A stretch of DNA of 55,531 nt, from the NCBI GenBank assembly GCA_964364175.1, contig CAYILR010000029.1, positions 1-55,531 on the forward strand. Direction: 5' to 3'. Source of the DNA: CAYILR01 sp964364175. GTDB lineage: Bacteria; Bdellovibrionota; UBA1018. The notes under the pieces are model-generated. The model had not been told where the DNA came from, ran no database searches, and saw nothing but the letters and a program-made list of their open reading frames with translations. The position numbers and the translations under genes are program-made. The number at the start of each line of letters is the position of its first letter. Within the stretch, counting starts at the first letter, position 1. Positions 8,369 to 16,877 of this stretch are shown one piece after another.

Positions 8369-11098
8369 ATGTCTTTCGGGGAAAAAAAAGGCATATTAGC
8401 CAAGAGTCTATCCGTCATGCTGATTACGCAGCTGCTCGTGCCTGCTCAGCTAGCGGTTCATATAACAGAAGTGCAGGGAGAGGAGCTGGCTTCGACCAAG
8501 CCCAGCCTGCCTTCCAATCCATTTGCGAAAATCGATATCAACAAAATCATGCAAAACTACGCCGGGGCATGCTCAGCGCAATCCGGGCAGCTTGCGGCGA
8601 TGAACAGTGCGATGTCGACAGTTGCCAATAGTTTACGTGCGTCCAGTGCGGGGGATGGCGTACAGGGTGCCGCGGAGGGAGTTCAGGCGGGTTTGAATGG
8701 TGGATGCCCAGCGCCAACTCCGGTGAAAGAGCCTTCTTGTTCCATGTTTGCGAAGCCGGGAGTTCGATCGAGTGAGTCTTCGACATCGAGTTCAGGGGAT
8801 GTGGACATCGAGAGGCTGACAAGAATTCGTGATGATGCGGCTGGTGGATACGATCCAGAGGCTGTTGGCCGACTGAAGGCAAAAAACAACAAGGCTCTTG
8901 AGGCCTACGCTTGTCAAGAAACTCGAATGACCGCGATCCAGAACGAGGTGGCTTGCATTCAGAACGCTGCGCAGGCGTTTGCCCAGCAAACGACATCGCT
9001 TCTGAAAACTTATACCGAGAATCTCAGCAAAATGCAGACGGATGTCGGTCAGCTCAAATCCGAAGTTTCAGATCGCGAGCAACAAGAGGTCGAAGTGACC
9101 AAGCGACTCGGCGGAGACAAGGACAGCGGACGCAAGGGTTTGATCGAGGTGAGGGAGGGGGTCAATAAACTCCTGGCTCGGATGAATGGGGATATTGATG
9201 GAGCGCAAGGCGTGAAGGTCGCGCTCAAGAATCTGGAAAATCAAAAAATCATGTTGGCGAAGCTCGAGCGTGGGCTTGCGGACAAAGTCCAGACTGAGAC
9301 TTTGACTGAGGCCAAGAAATGTTTCAGCGAATTGGCGGATCCGAATTTTAGAGAAGAGAAGAACGGCCCGCCCGTGACTTTGCAAAAATACATGCTGTCG
9401 CAGTATGAGAGAAGTTTTCAGGCGAAGAACGGCAAAGTCGCGCGCCAGGGTGGGACCTTGAACAGCCTGATGGGGAATCGCAGTTCGGGTCAAAATGATC
9501 TACGCACTTCCACGATCAACAAGGCGACTTCGCGCAAACAATCGCTTGGGGCATTGGTGGATTCTTTTTTCCTGGCAAAGCCTCGCGATATTGAGAGCGG
9601 TAAACAAGAGTCCGGTGGAATGATTGTTCTGGGTTCTGATGGATTCCCCCATGTTTCGGAAGCTTTCAAAACGCGTGCGCGAGAGTACAACGATACGGGG
9701 TTGGGGATCGATACATTTGTTACACAAGGATTAAATTATTGCCTCAAAATCGGCCGTCGCGAGGTCGCTCGTCGTCGTACACGCCTTGCCAAAGTCACAC
9801 CCGGCAGTACGCCTCAGCAGCCTCAGCTCGCAGAGCCAGATTCGTTGGAGGGAGTGCAACAGAGTGTGGAGAGCACCAAATTGATGATGAAGGACACTCG
9901 CACTCAGATCCAAACCCGCGCTGCGGATTTGATCAACGAGTACGCCAACGGCGGGGGAAATGGACCCGGATTTAACGATGCAATGAAGGCTTTGACTGGA
10001 TTGAATTTGCCCATCAACGTGGCTGCTTGCAAACAAGCTGAGCCCGAAGTGCAAGTGGGGTGTTTGCAGGATTTCAGAAATAATATGAACGAGATTTTGA
10101 GCGGGACCGGCAAGCAAGGCGATATCAATATGGTCGTTCCGGGCACAAATCCCAAGAACACGATTCAATTTAATTGCAAAGGCTTGGATGGTTGCATCGC
10201 TTCCATGCAGAACGTGAAAAATAATTTGCCCAAAGAGCGCGAAAAAATCACCTCGTTCGGCAAGCAGTACATCCAAAAAGCTAATGCGAACGTTTCTCAG
10301 TTCACCGCGCAGGCCAAAGAGAAAATGTCTGCTGTGAACGAACAGTTGAAAAAGCAAATGACCCAACTCAACACTGCGTTGGCCTCACTAGGAATCACGG
10401 CAAAAATCGATCCCAAGACCTTGAAACCGGAGGAGTTGCAGCAGGATCCCGGCTCTTGCTTCCAGAGCGCCGGGGCAGACGGCGGCAGATCAGGCGGCGA
10501 GCCGCCCGCGTGCTTGTTCAAGGGCCCGCAGAACATCCAGGCATTGCTGGGTGGATTGGACCTCGAGGGTGGAATTTTTACTTCGGCAACGGATGGCATG
10601 GCCAAGAAGCGTGAGGACATCAGCAAAGGGAAGCAGGATGTGAACGAGTGGACTGAGAAGATCCAGAAGGTTTTTGATGAGTGCGTGGATAAGGCTAAGG
10701 AAGAGGCTCGGAAGACTTTGAAGGATAAGGACAAGGAAGACCGAGACGCGAAGGACAAAGAATCAGGTGAGATTAGGAATCTGAATAACGATATAAATAC
10801 GAATTTCAGTAGTTTTACTAACAGTTGTACGCCAGATTTCTGTAGGGATCAGGCGGCTAAAACTAGTCTTGACTCACTCATGGGTACCTTGCGTAATATT
10901 AATAAAAACTCTGGTGAATTAGACACCCGAATTAATTTAAGGCTGCAGGGGCTTGATGATAGCTGGTGTGGAGGGACTCAAGTACATACGGGTCAACAGA
11001 CGGCACCTCAGTGCAATACGGCTGCAAGCAATTTAAAGGCTAAACTCGAGGAAGCAGAAGGACGAGCTCGAACGTTGCGTTCACGCGGAGCTGAGTAG
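8369..11098 (+). CDS. Large exported coiled-coil protein, function unknown
   Basis: A 909-residue protein with an N-terminal hydrophobic segment (SLSVMLITQLLVPAQLAV) consistent with a signal peptide. The rest is rich in Lys, Glu, Gln, Ala and Asn, with long predicted helices (about 190-300, 320-345, 600-660, 760-830) and a regular scatter of Cys that could form disulfides in the periplasm. No catalytic motif was seen. The last 100 codons are more AT-rich than the rest of the gene. It lies upstream of dapF with a 66-bp gap. It could be a structural or secreted factor; the family is not recognised. Confidence 0.6.
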   Translation: MSFGEKKGILAKSLSVMLITQLLVPAQLAVHITEVQGEELASTKPSLPSNPFAKIDINKIMQNYAGACSAQSGQLAAMNSAMSTVANSLRASSAGDGVQGAAEGVQAGLNGGCPAPTPVKEPSCSMFAKPGVRSSESSTSSSGDVDIERLTRIRDDAAGGYDPEAVGRLKAKNNKALEAYACQETRMTAIQNEVACIQNAAQAFAQQTTSLLKTYTENLSKMQTDVGQLKSEVSDREQQEVEVTKRLGGDKDSGRKGLIEVREGVNKLLARMNGDIDGAQGVKVALKNLENQKIMLAKLERGLADKVQTETLTEAKKCFSELADPNFREEKNGPPVTLQKYMLSQYERSFQAKNGKVARQGGTLNSLMGNRSSGQNDLRTSTINKATSRKQSLGALVDSFFLAKPRDIESGKQESGGMIVLGSDGFPHVSEAFKTRAREYNDTGLGIDTFVTQGLNYCLKIGRREVARRRTRLAKVTPGSTPQQPQLAEPDSLEGVQQSVESTKLMMKDTRTQIQTRAADLINEYANGGGNGPGFNDAMKALTGLNLPINVAACKQAEPEVQVGCLQDFRNNMNEILSGTGKQGDINMVVPGTNPKNTIQFNCKGLDGCIASMQNVKNNLPKEREKITSFGKQYIQKANANVSQFTAQAKEKMSAVNEQLKKQMTQLNTALASLGITAKIDPKTLKPEELQQDPGSCFQSAGADGGRSGGEPPACLFKGPQNIQALLGGLDLEGGIFTSATDGMAKKREDISKGKQDVNEWTEKIQKVFDECVDKAKEEARKTLKDKDKEDRDAKDKESGEIRNLNNDINTNFSSFTNSCTPDFCRDQAAKTSLDSLMGTLRNINKNSGELDTRINLRLQGLDDSWCGGTQVHTGQQTAPQCNTAASNLKAKLEEAEGRARTLRSRGAE

Positions 11099-11164
11099 TT
11101 CGTTTCGTTTTATCCGGTAAGTCCTCTTTAATTAAATGAGGTTTAACGTTAAGACTCAGCACAT

Positions 11165-11983
11165 ATGAGAGCTATTTCGTTCACAAAAATGCACGGACTC
11201 GGAAATGATTTTGTTGTGATTGATGATTTGACGAGGCCTGATGGCGCGTTAACGCCGATTGATCCCGGTTTAGCACGACGACTCTGCGATCGCCGTTTTG
11301 GAGTTGGAGCCGATCAATTGCTTCGGATATGCCCACAGCAACTGCCCGATTCAGACGTCCGAATGGAAATTTGGAACGCAGACGGATCAGTGGCCGAAAT
11401 GTGCGGCAACGGAATCCGCGCGGTCGGTTTGTATCTCACGAAACACGCTGCTGATCGCTTTCCCGGAAAGCGCAGTTTCAAAATCGAAACTCTGGCCGGG
11501 ATCAAGTTCATCGAAGTTCGGGACGAAAATCACATTCGTGTGGACATGGGAGTTCCGCAGGTGGGAAGCGAGGAAATTCTTGCTGTAGCCAAGGGATTAA
11601 GTTTCATCCCAGTCGACATAGGCAATCCACACGCTGTGATTTTCGTGGATCACCTCAAAGACATCCCCATCGCAGACTGGGGACCGAAGATCGAATCCCA
11701 TCCCCAATTTCCCAATAGAACTAATGTAGAATTTGTGGAAGTTCTTTCGCCATCCCACCTGCGGGTGGGAGTGTGGGAGAGGGGCGGGGGAGAAACCCTC
11801 GCTTGCGGCACGGGCGCATGCGCTGTAGCGGCAGCTGCGTTGCAAAGTGGTCGCGCCAACGCAAAAGACTTGCGCATCACGCTGCCCGGTGGCGATCTGA
11901 TGATTTCTTGGGAGGGTGCAGGCACACCGATTTGGATGGAAGGACCTGCCGTCGAAGTTTTTCGGGGTGTTTTTTTTGCCTAG
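11165..11983 (+). CDS. dapF: Diaminopimelate epimerase
   Basis: A 272-residue enzyme that interconverts LL- and meso-diaminopimelate, the last step before meso-DAP is used for lysine and peptidoglycan. The two catalytic cysteines are visible in their standard motifs: Cys80 in MCGNGIRA and about Cys214 in ACGTGACA. The N-terminal FTKMHGLGNDFVVID motif is also typical, and the length is normal. It starts 66 bp after the large exported coiled protein and is followed by a small exported protein. Confident. Confidence 0.96.
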   Translation: MRAISFTKMHGLGNDFVVIDDLTRPDGALTPIDPGLARRLCDRRFGVGADQLLRICPQQLPDSDVRMEIWNADGSVAEMCGNGIRAVGLYLTKHAADRFPGKRSFKIETLAGIKFIEVRDENHIRVDMGVPQVGSEEILAVAKGLSFIPVDIGNPHAVIFVDHLKDIPIADWGPKIESHPQFPNRTNVEFVEVLSPSHLRVGVWERGGGETLACGTGACAVAAAALQSGRANAKDLRITLPGGDLMISWEGAGTPIWMEGPAVEVFRGVFFA

Positions 11984-12001
11984 TTGGTGTGTAATTGAAG
12001 A

Positions 12002-12304
12002 ATGAAAACGAGCTTACTGAACGCCATTTTTTTGACCACCGTTTTTTGTTCCTCTCTATCATCCTGGGCCGCTGATTCTGCTCCAGGTGAAAGCCCCTGC
12101 AAATCCAAGATGGAAGCCAAGCACACCGCCCGCAAGGCCGTGCACGAGTGTCTGATGGCCTGGGGCCGGGATGTAAAACCCGGAGACCCCGATCCCACGG
12201 ATGACTGCTCTGCGAAGATGGCGGAGTTTGTGCAAGCCTCCAAAAACTTCAAAGCCTGCCGCGTCGAGAGCCAAAAAGAGCGCGAAGCGAAAAAGAAGCA
12301 CTGA
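12002..12304 (+). CDS. Small exported four-cysteine protein
   Basis: A 100-residue product with a signal peptide cut near SWA-AD. The mature part is highly charged and helical and has four Cys (about 33, 50, 69, 85) at nearly equal spacing, suggesting a disulfide-stapled helical hairpin. It follows dapF by 18 bp. Its stop codon lies 8 bp before palindromic element B, which may end the transcript. No family recognised. Confidence 0.6.
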   Translation: MKTSLLNAIFLTTVFCSSLSSWAADSAPGESPCKSKMEAKHTARKAVHECLMAWGRDVKPGDPDPTDDCSAKMAEFVQASKNFKACRVESQKEREAKKKH

Positions 12305-12311
12305 CACGGAG

Positions 12312-12430
12312 ATTTTGGTACTCGGTTTTATTTACGCCAATATCGATGCGAACTTCGTGTTCTCACGCTTAAGCCGCATCGTGCGGCCGCGTGAATCGAC
12401 ATTGGCGTAAATAAAACCGAGTACCAAAAT
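12312..12430. repeat. Palindromic element B
   Basis: Arms 12312-12346 and 12396-12430 pair over 35 bases with one mismatch. The 49-base centre, read on the minus strand, resembles the centre of element C (TCGATT...GCATCGATATT boundaries, GATGCG and GAGAACACGA-like blocks). The arm sequences of B and C are different. Confidence 0.85.
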
Positions 12431-12542
12431 TTCTGAACCAGAGTTCTAGGTCGCAAACAGGCTTTTTGGCCCTTGATCGCTTTATATGTGATCGAAAAAC
12501 AACCCCCGTTCCCCGTTCACCCAAAGTTGCGCTGAAGACATA

Positions 12543-12663
12543 AATTTTGGTGTTCGAGTTTAATTGAGACAAATGTCGATTTGAGCGTCGCAGGATGCGA
12601 CAAGGCGAGAGGACAGGATGTCCGCATCGATATTTGTCTCAATTAAACTCGAACACCAAAATT
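12543..12663. repeat. Palindromic element C
   Basis: Arms 12543-12580 and 12626-12663 pair over 38 bases with one mismatch, at the same AAT[A/G]TCGA position as in element B. The 45-base centre contains two small hairpins with AGGAT loops (GTCGC-AGGAT-GCGAC and GGAC-AGGAT-GTCC). It ends about 57 bp before the SGNH hydrolase start. Confidence 0.85.
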
Positions 12664-12720
12664 CAATGTGTTTACGCAACGCGTATTCAAGTGGTGTTTG
12701 TTTTTTGCCGATGAACTTCC

Positions 12721-13722
12721 ATGAGCAAAACATTTTCGTGGGCATTGGCGGCTCTGACCGTCTGGATGGTTTCGTATTCCAACGACGTTCATGCTTTCGG
12801 GCGCAAGAAGCCCAATCCGCTGCCTGCTCCATCTCCCTCAACGAGTCCATTTCCCATACTACCGATTATTCCAGTCACCCCGGTCTGCAAGACCAATCTC
12901 TATCCCAACTTCGACACGATCATCGGTCGCCGAGCCAAGATTACGCAGGATCAGGGGATGCAAGCGATTCACTGCTTGCCGGATGCCCCGATGGTGCATC
13001 TCTGTCAGAGCTTCCTCGAATTAGGTTCGATGGATGCCGAATTATTGCGAAGCCGCCTCACGACGGATGCGGAGTTTTGGAGCAATGTTGTGACGATTGA
13101 TTATAATTATGCGCTTTCTCAATCTGCTAAAAATGAGAAAGAACAAAAGTACGCGATCTTTTTATCCATGATCATTCAGCGGACTCAGGGTGTTGATCAG
13201 GCTCTACGCGATGCTCGCGATGTGCAAACGGTTTTCATTGGCGATTCGTTGATGCATTTCTTCGAGGGGATCGGAACTGCAGAGTTCCCGACAGGGCTTT
13301 TTGCGGGAATCAGTGGTGATCGAACGGACAGCCTTCTTTATCGCGTGCTCCATCATGTCGGAAAAATCCGTCCCAAGAACGTCGTGATTTCGATTTCAGG
13401 AAATGATTTTCTTCAAGGCTGCGAGAATGAAAAAATCCAGGAACGCCGCCAGCTGATTGCCAATGCTCTTCATTCTTCGGGAGTTCAGAATATTTATTGG
13501 CTGTCGCTTCCTCCGCTGGGAGATCCTCAGAAAACACTCGGAATTCCGGGCCAAAACACAGCGATTCAGACGATCACTGGCATCCAGTACATCGACACCT
13601 GGACCGAAATGGCGGGACCCGACCTGATGATCAAGCCAGAGTACAAGGGAGACGGTATTCATTTCAACGAGAAGGGCTATCGTGAAGTTTGGATTCCGAA
13701 GCTCAAAGCTTTGGGACTATAA
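12721..13722 (+). CDS. Exported SGNH/GDSL-family hydrolase
   Basis: A 333-residue protein with a signal peptide cut near VHA-FG. The four SGNH blocks are visible in the C-terminal half: FIGDSL (Ser), AGISGDRT (Gly), ISGNDF (Asn) and DGIHFNEKGY (Asp and His). The predicted activity is hydrolysis of ester bonds on lipids or acylated glycans in the periplasm or outside. The N-terminal 150 residues are extra and unassigned. The mature N-terminus FGRKKPNP resembles the FGKKKPPD start of the 2793-5084 product. There is no strong Shine-Dalgarno; the start is chosen because it gives the signal peptide. Confidence 0.85.
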   Translation: MSKTFSWALAALTVWMVSYSNDVHAFGRKKPNPLPAPSPSTSPFPILPIIPVTPVCKTNLYPNFDTIIGRRAKITQDQGMQAIHCLPDAPMVHLCQSFLELGSMDAELLRSRLTTDAEFWSNVVTIDYNYALSQSAKNEKEQKYAIFLSMIIQRTQGVDQALRDARDVQTVFIGDSLMHFFEGIGTAEFPTGLFAGISGDRTDSLLYRVLHHVGKIRPKNVVISISGNDFLQGCENEKIQERRQLIANALHSSGVQNIYWLSLPPLGDPQKTLGIPGQNTAIQTITGIQYIDTWTEMAGPDLMIKPEYKGDGIHFNEKGYREVWIPKLKALGL

Positions 13723-13731
13723 AATTCAGAG

Positions 13732-14040
13732 CTAAGGCGTCGCCCACTCTAATTTTTGAATCACAGGCCCTTTATCCAGCGAGACCCAAAATCGGACTAG
13801 CTTTTTTGATGCCATGGATTCTTTTGCAAGTTTGATCCAGGATTGCGCTTGTGGGTGATTGAGCGGGATCGAATAGATCGCCGATTCATCCACGAAGCGG
13901 ATTTTCGTGACTTTGTGGTTTTCGGCTTCCCAGATGCCCGATACTCGGTCAGTCAGAGCTAGCATCTGTTGACTCTGAGTTGCTCCTGCTAAACAAGAAA
14001 TAGATAATAACAAACCGACTATGAAGGTATTTTTGCGCAT
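13732..14040 (-). CDS. Small exported protein, function unknown
   Basis: A 102-residue product with a signal peptide (MRKNTFIVGLLLSISCLAGA). The mature part is a compact alpha/beta domain of about 80 residues (LTDRVSGIW...IRFVDESAIYSIP...LVRFWVSLDKG) without known motifs. Its start overlaps the end of the protein-glutaminase-like gene by 22 bp, so the two are coupled and it may act with or against that enzyme. Its stop lies 10 bp from the convergent SGNH gene. Confidence 0.55.
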   Translation of the reverse strand: MRKNTFIVGLLLSISCLAGATQSQQMLALTDRVSGIWEAENHKVTKIRFVDESAIYSIPLNHPQAQSWIKLAKESMASKKLVRFWVSLDKGPVIQKLEWATP

Positions 14041-14981
14041 GAGTATCCGATATCAGAAATATTTACGTTGCCAGGATCAATCATTTCTTTGCAGGTTTGA
14101 TCCTGAAGGGGGATTTTTAATTTTTTCTCTCTGTATTTAACACCTCTGCAGCCTAATTTCAGGCCAAAGCAGGCGTCGTTCATTCTACCTTGATCCCAAC
14201 GAGTGGGCGGATTGCGGGTATCCGATGGAACATAAACAAATCTTTCTGTGTCATAGTACAGGCATTGGCCGCAGTTTTTGTAGTTCTGTGTTTCGTTTTC
14301 GGACAACTCAGTGAGATTCGCGACTCCAGCCGATCCCAGATTTAAACAAGACGATTTGTTCATCTTCGATCGCCAATCTTCAAATGGCACTGGCTGATCC
14401 ATGATCGATGGGTCAAAAACTAAGTCAACGATAGCTCCATTCGTTTTTCTGACTTTGACGATTGGAGCCACATGCATTCCCCATTCTACTTTTCCATCTG
14501 TATCCCAGGGTGTGTGGACCACTAAAGGACCTGTTTCGCCATCACCCCCCAGGACAAAACGTTTTTTGCTGTGCACGCCCCAGGTTTCGAGGAGTCTGGA
14601 CATTTCGTGAGCTCGCGATTGGCATGTAGCCCACGGAAATCGAAAGGGGATACTCTGGCTGCTGGCCAGCCGTTCAAAGAAGACACGGGCTTCCGCCTCC
14701 GAAATCACTTCTCGCAACGGACCGGATCGAGACGTTGCCTGATCTGGAATGACGTCACCCCCAGGACAGTGTCGATGTGAAAGATTCTTGATTTCGTTTT
14801 GAATCGCCTCGAATTGCAAAACAGGAGTGGAGTAATCATTGACCGGCGTCGGACGCGAAGGAGGAGTGCTGTTGCACATGCCGGCACCAGCAAAGCTCGA
14901 ATAAAAAAAAAGGACAGTTAGGACAAAACCGTAAAAAGGTGGGGACCACCTTTTTACGTCGGATAAGATATTGCGACGCAT
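14019..14981 (-). CDS. Exported protein-glutaminase-like deamidase
   Basis: A 320-residue exported protein (hydrophobic segment YGFVLTVLFFYSSFAGAG). The middle region reads FPWATCQSRAHEMSRLL, then EWGMHVAPIVKV, then VDLVFDPSIM. This matches the Cys-His-Asp triad layout of protein-glutaminase (deamidates protein Gln to Glu): Cys120, His170, Asp190, with the typical CxxRAHxM and HVAPVV contexts. The C-terminal 100 residues are Cys-rich and extra. Its first codons (about 8-17) contain a 13-bp perfect hairpin. It overlaps its upstream neighbour by 1 bp and its downstream neighbour by 22 bp. The family call is by motif; targets are unknown, though prey or host proteins are conceivable. Confidence 0.7.
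   Translation of the reverse strand: MRRNILSDVKRWSPPFYGFVLTVLFFYSSFAGAGMCNSTPPSRPTPVNDYSTPVLQFEAIQNEIKNLSHRHCPGGDVIPDQATSRSGPLREVISEAEARVFFERLASSQSIPFRFPWATCQSRAHEMSRLLETWGVHSKKRFVLGGDGETGPLVVHTPWDTDGKVEWGMHVAPIVKVRKTNGAIVDLVFDPSIMDQPVPFEDWRSKMNKSSCLNLGSAGVANLTELSENETQNYKNCGQCLYYDTERFVYVPSDTRNPPTRWDQGRMNDACFGLKLGCRGVKYREKKLKIPLQDQTCKEMIDPGNVNISDIGYSCAKIPS
14930..14958. repeat. REP-like 13-bp hairpin inside a coding start region
   Basis: A perfect inverted repeat with stem 14930-14942/14946-14958 and loop GGA, core AAGGTGGGGACCACCTT. It lies within codons about 8-17 of the protein-glutaminase-like gene. A near copy lies at 15257-15273. Confidence 0.7.
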
Positions 14982-15205
14982 TAATTGTCGATTTGTGACA
15001 GCGGGTTGATGTACAGCCGGAAAGTTTTATCGCGCCCACGCCGAATGGCGAACGAGCCGTTTTCTTTCTCGCTGGCTAGCCGATTATAAAATTCCTGATC
15101 AATTTCAGCGATCTGTTGAACGCTCTTGCCTTCGTACTTGCCGAAATCAATGAAAACTTCGCGCTCGTCGATAATGCCCGTGACCGGACTTGGTGCCTGA
15201 CTCAT
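14981..15205 (-). CDS. Small conserved-looking FGKYEGK protein (DUF3820-like)
   Basis: A 74-residue cytoplasmic protein. The segment FGKYEGKSVQQIAEID, followed by EFYNRLASEKENGSFAIRRG, resembles the short DUF3820 or exonuclease-tail domain (FGKYKGxxxxxIxxxDxxYLxW). No catalytic residues are evident. Its stop overlaps the start codon of the next gene by one base. It could bind nucleic acid or act as an accessory protein; function unknown. Confidence 0.6.
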   Translation of the reverse strand: MSQAPSPVTGIIDEREVFIDFGKYEGKSVQQIAEIDQEFYNRLASEKENGSFAIRRGRDKTFRLYINPLSQIDN

Positions 15206-15256
15206 TTCTAATTTCCCCCAGAAGCCCCCTTACTTTATGACACAAACCACTGCCAA

Positions 15257-15273
15257 AAGGTGGGGGCCACCTT
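15257..15273. repeat. REP-like short palindrome
   Basis: AAGGTGG-GGG-CCACCTT, differing from the 14930-14958 core by one base in the loop. It lies in the divergent gap between the 74-residue protein gene and purF, about 75 bp before the purF start. Confidence 0.55.
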
Positions 15274-15347
15274 CCTCCTAAATAGTGTACCTAAAAGCAT
15301 GCGATATTCAAGCCCTCGTGCTATATGCCTAACAGAGGAAAATACCT

Positions 15348-16877
15348 ATGTGCGGCGTGGTCGGATTGACAGGTGCCCCAGGGGCGGCTCGAGAAGCTTT
15401 CTTGGGACTGACGACTTTACAGCATCGGGGCCAAGACGCCGCCGGGATTTTGTCGCATGATTCGGCTGGTTTCCACAGGGTTCGCAATATCGGGCTCGTC
15501 GAGTCCGTTTTCAATCGAGACAACATGGAGGGTTTGACCGGCGACACAGCCATCGGCCACGCTCGTTACAGCACGATTGGGCGCGGAGATCTCAGCGAAG
15601 TTCAGCCTTTCTTGATGAGTTACCCATTCGGGCTCGGAATGGTACATAACGGAAATATAGTAAATCACCGCGAAATTGCGCATGACCTGAAGGTGCGAGC
15701 AAAGCGCCATTTGTTGACTCATTCGGACACCGAAGTCGTGTTGAATCTTTTTGCAGATTCTCTTTCTCGCACGGTGGGAGAATTCGATGTTGAGCAAGAA
15801 GACCTGCCATTTGACTCGATCTGCAAAGCCATAGGAGAAATTTACACCAAACTCAGTGGCAGCTATAGCATCGTGACTCTGATCGGCGATCAAGGATTGC
15901 TGGCGTTTCGTGATCCTCACGGAATTCGGCCGCTGATCTGGGGCAAGCGTTCGGGTGGTTCACTTCCGAGCGGAGAGGCGCACATGATTGCGTCGGAGAG
16001 CGCTCCGCTGTTTTTCCTGGGTTACGAAAAAGTTCGCGACTTGCAGCCCGGCGAAGTTCTCTACATTGATCGCCACGGCAAAGTCCATTCGCGTGTGATT
16101 GACGGTCGTGAAGCACGCCCCTGTATGTTCGAGTGGGTGTACTTTGCATCACCCGAATCCGACATTGACAACGTGCCCGTGTACGGCGCGCGAATTAATC
16201 TTGGTCGTAGCCTCGCACGATTGGTGAAGGACGCAATGAAAGATCGCGGGTTTCAACCGGATTTAATCGTGCCGGTGCCCGAGACTTCGAGGATTGCTGC
16301 AATTTCGCTGGCGGAGGATCTTGGGATTCCCTATCGCGAGCTATTGATCAAGAACCGCTACATCAAGCGAACGTTTATTCTGGATTCACAAGAAAAACGT
16401 CAAAAAGCAGTGAATTTAAAGCTTTCGCCCGTGCGCTCGGAAATCGAGGGCAAGAAAATCATGTTGGTCGATGATTCGATCGTGCGCGGGACGACTTCGA
16501 AAAAAATCATTGATCTGGTTCGTAGGGCTGGGGCCAAAGAGGTTTATTTCGTATCTACCTGTCCTCCCATTCGCACTCCGTGCTTCTACGGAATCGACTT
16601 CCCTGATCCAGCAGAACTGATCGCGAGCGGAAGAGACCTCGGCGAAATCGAAAAAGAACTCGGCGCCGACGTCGTGATTTACCAGGACATGAAAGGACTC
16701 GTTGAGTCCGTTACTCCTCCCGGTTCGGGCAAGCGTCCTTGCACGGCATGTCTCGATGGAAAATATCCCACCGATGTGTCTGCAGGTTTGCGCTTCACAG
16801 CGGAGAGGAATCAGGATCGCAACCGACAAAGTGAAAGTGCAGCAGGCAGTTCAAAAAAAGAGCGGAGCGGGACATGA
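15348..16877 (+). CDS. purF: Amidophosphoribosyltransferase
   Basis: A 509-residue enzyme for the first committed purine step, making phosphoribosylamine from PRPP and glutamine. The N-terminal MCGVVGLTG gives the Cys nucleophile after Met removal. The PRPP site is MLVDDSIVRGTTSKK. Cysteines in RPCMFEWVYF, TCPPIRTPCFYG and PCTACLDGKYP match the positions that hold a 4Fe-4S cluster in the Bacillus subtilis type, so an Fe-S, oxygen-sensitive form is inferred. An AGAGGA sequence precedes the ATG. First gene of an eight-gene operon; its last 4 bases overlap purC. Confidence 0.96.
   Translation: MCGVVGLTGAPGAAREAFLGLTTLQHRGQDAAGILSHDSAGFHRVRNIGLVESVFNRDNMEGLTGDTAIGHARYSTIGRGDLSEVQPFLMSYPFGLGMVHNGNIVNHREIAHDLKVRAKRHLLTHSDTEVVLNLFADSLSRTVGEFDVEQEDLPFDSICKAIGEIYTKLSGSYSIVTLIGDQGLLAFRDPHGIRPLIWGKRSGGSLPSGEAHMIASESAPLFFLGYEKVRDLQPGEVLYIDRHGKVHSRVIDGREARPCMFEWVYFASPESDIDNVPVYGARINLGRSLARLVKDAMKDRGFQPDLIVPVPETSRIAAISLAEDLGIPYRELLIKNRYIKRTFILDSQEKRQKAVNLKLSPVRSEIEGKKIMLVDDSIVRGTTSKKIIDLVRRAGAKEVYFVSTCPPIRTPCFYGIDFPDPAELIASGRDLGEIEKELGADVVIYQDMKGLVESVTPPGSGKRPCTACLDGKYPTDVSAGLRFTAERNQDRNRQSESAAGSSKKERSGT

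Larger units (their letters stand above)
12305..12720. other. Gene-free region with two related palindromic elements
   Basis: This 416-bp gap contains elements B (12312-12430) and C (12543-12663). Between them are about 110 bases with only a small GATCGC/GTGATC hairpin near 12475-12493. Open frames crossing the region mirror each other through the palindromes and are not credible genes. Confidence 0.6.

Noticed and set aside
12312..12663. Palindromic elements considered as integron attC sites
   Set aside because: No GTTRRRY/RYYYAAC core sites, near-perfect long arms and no cassette or integrase nearby.
12618..13100. 160-codon frame overlapping the SGNH hydrolase start
   Set aside because: Begins inside palindromic element C and is a frame shadow of the hydrolase gene.
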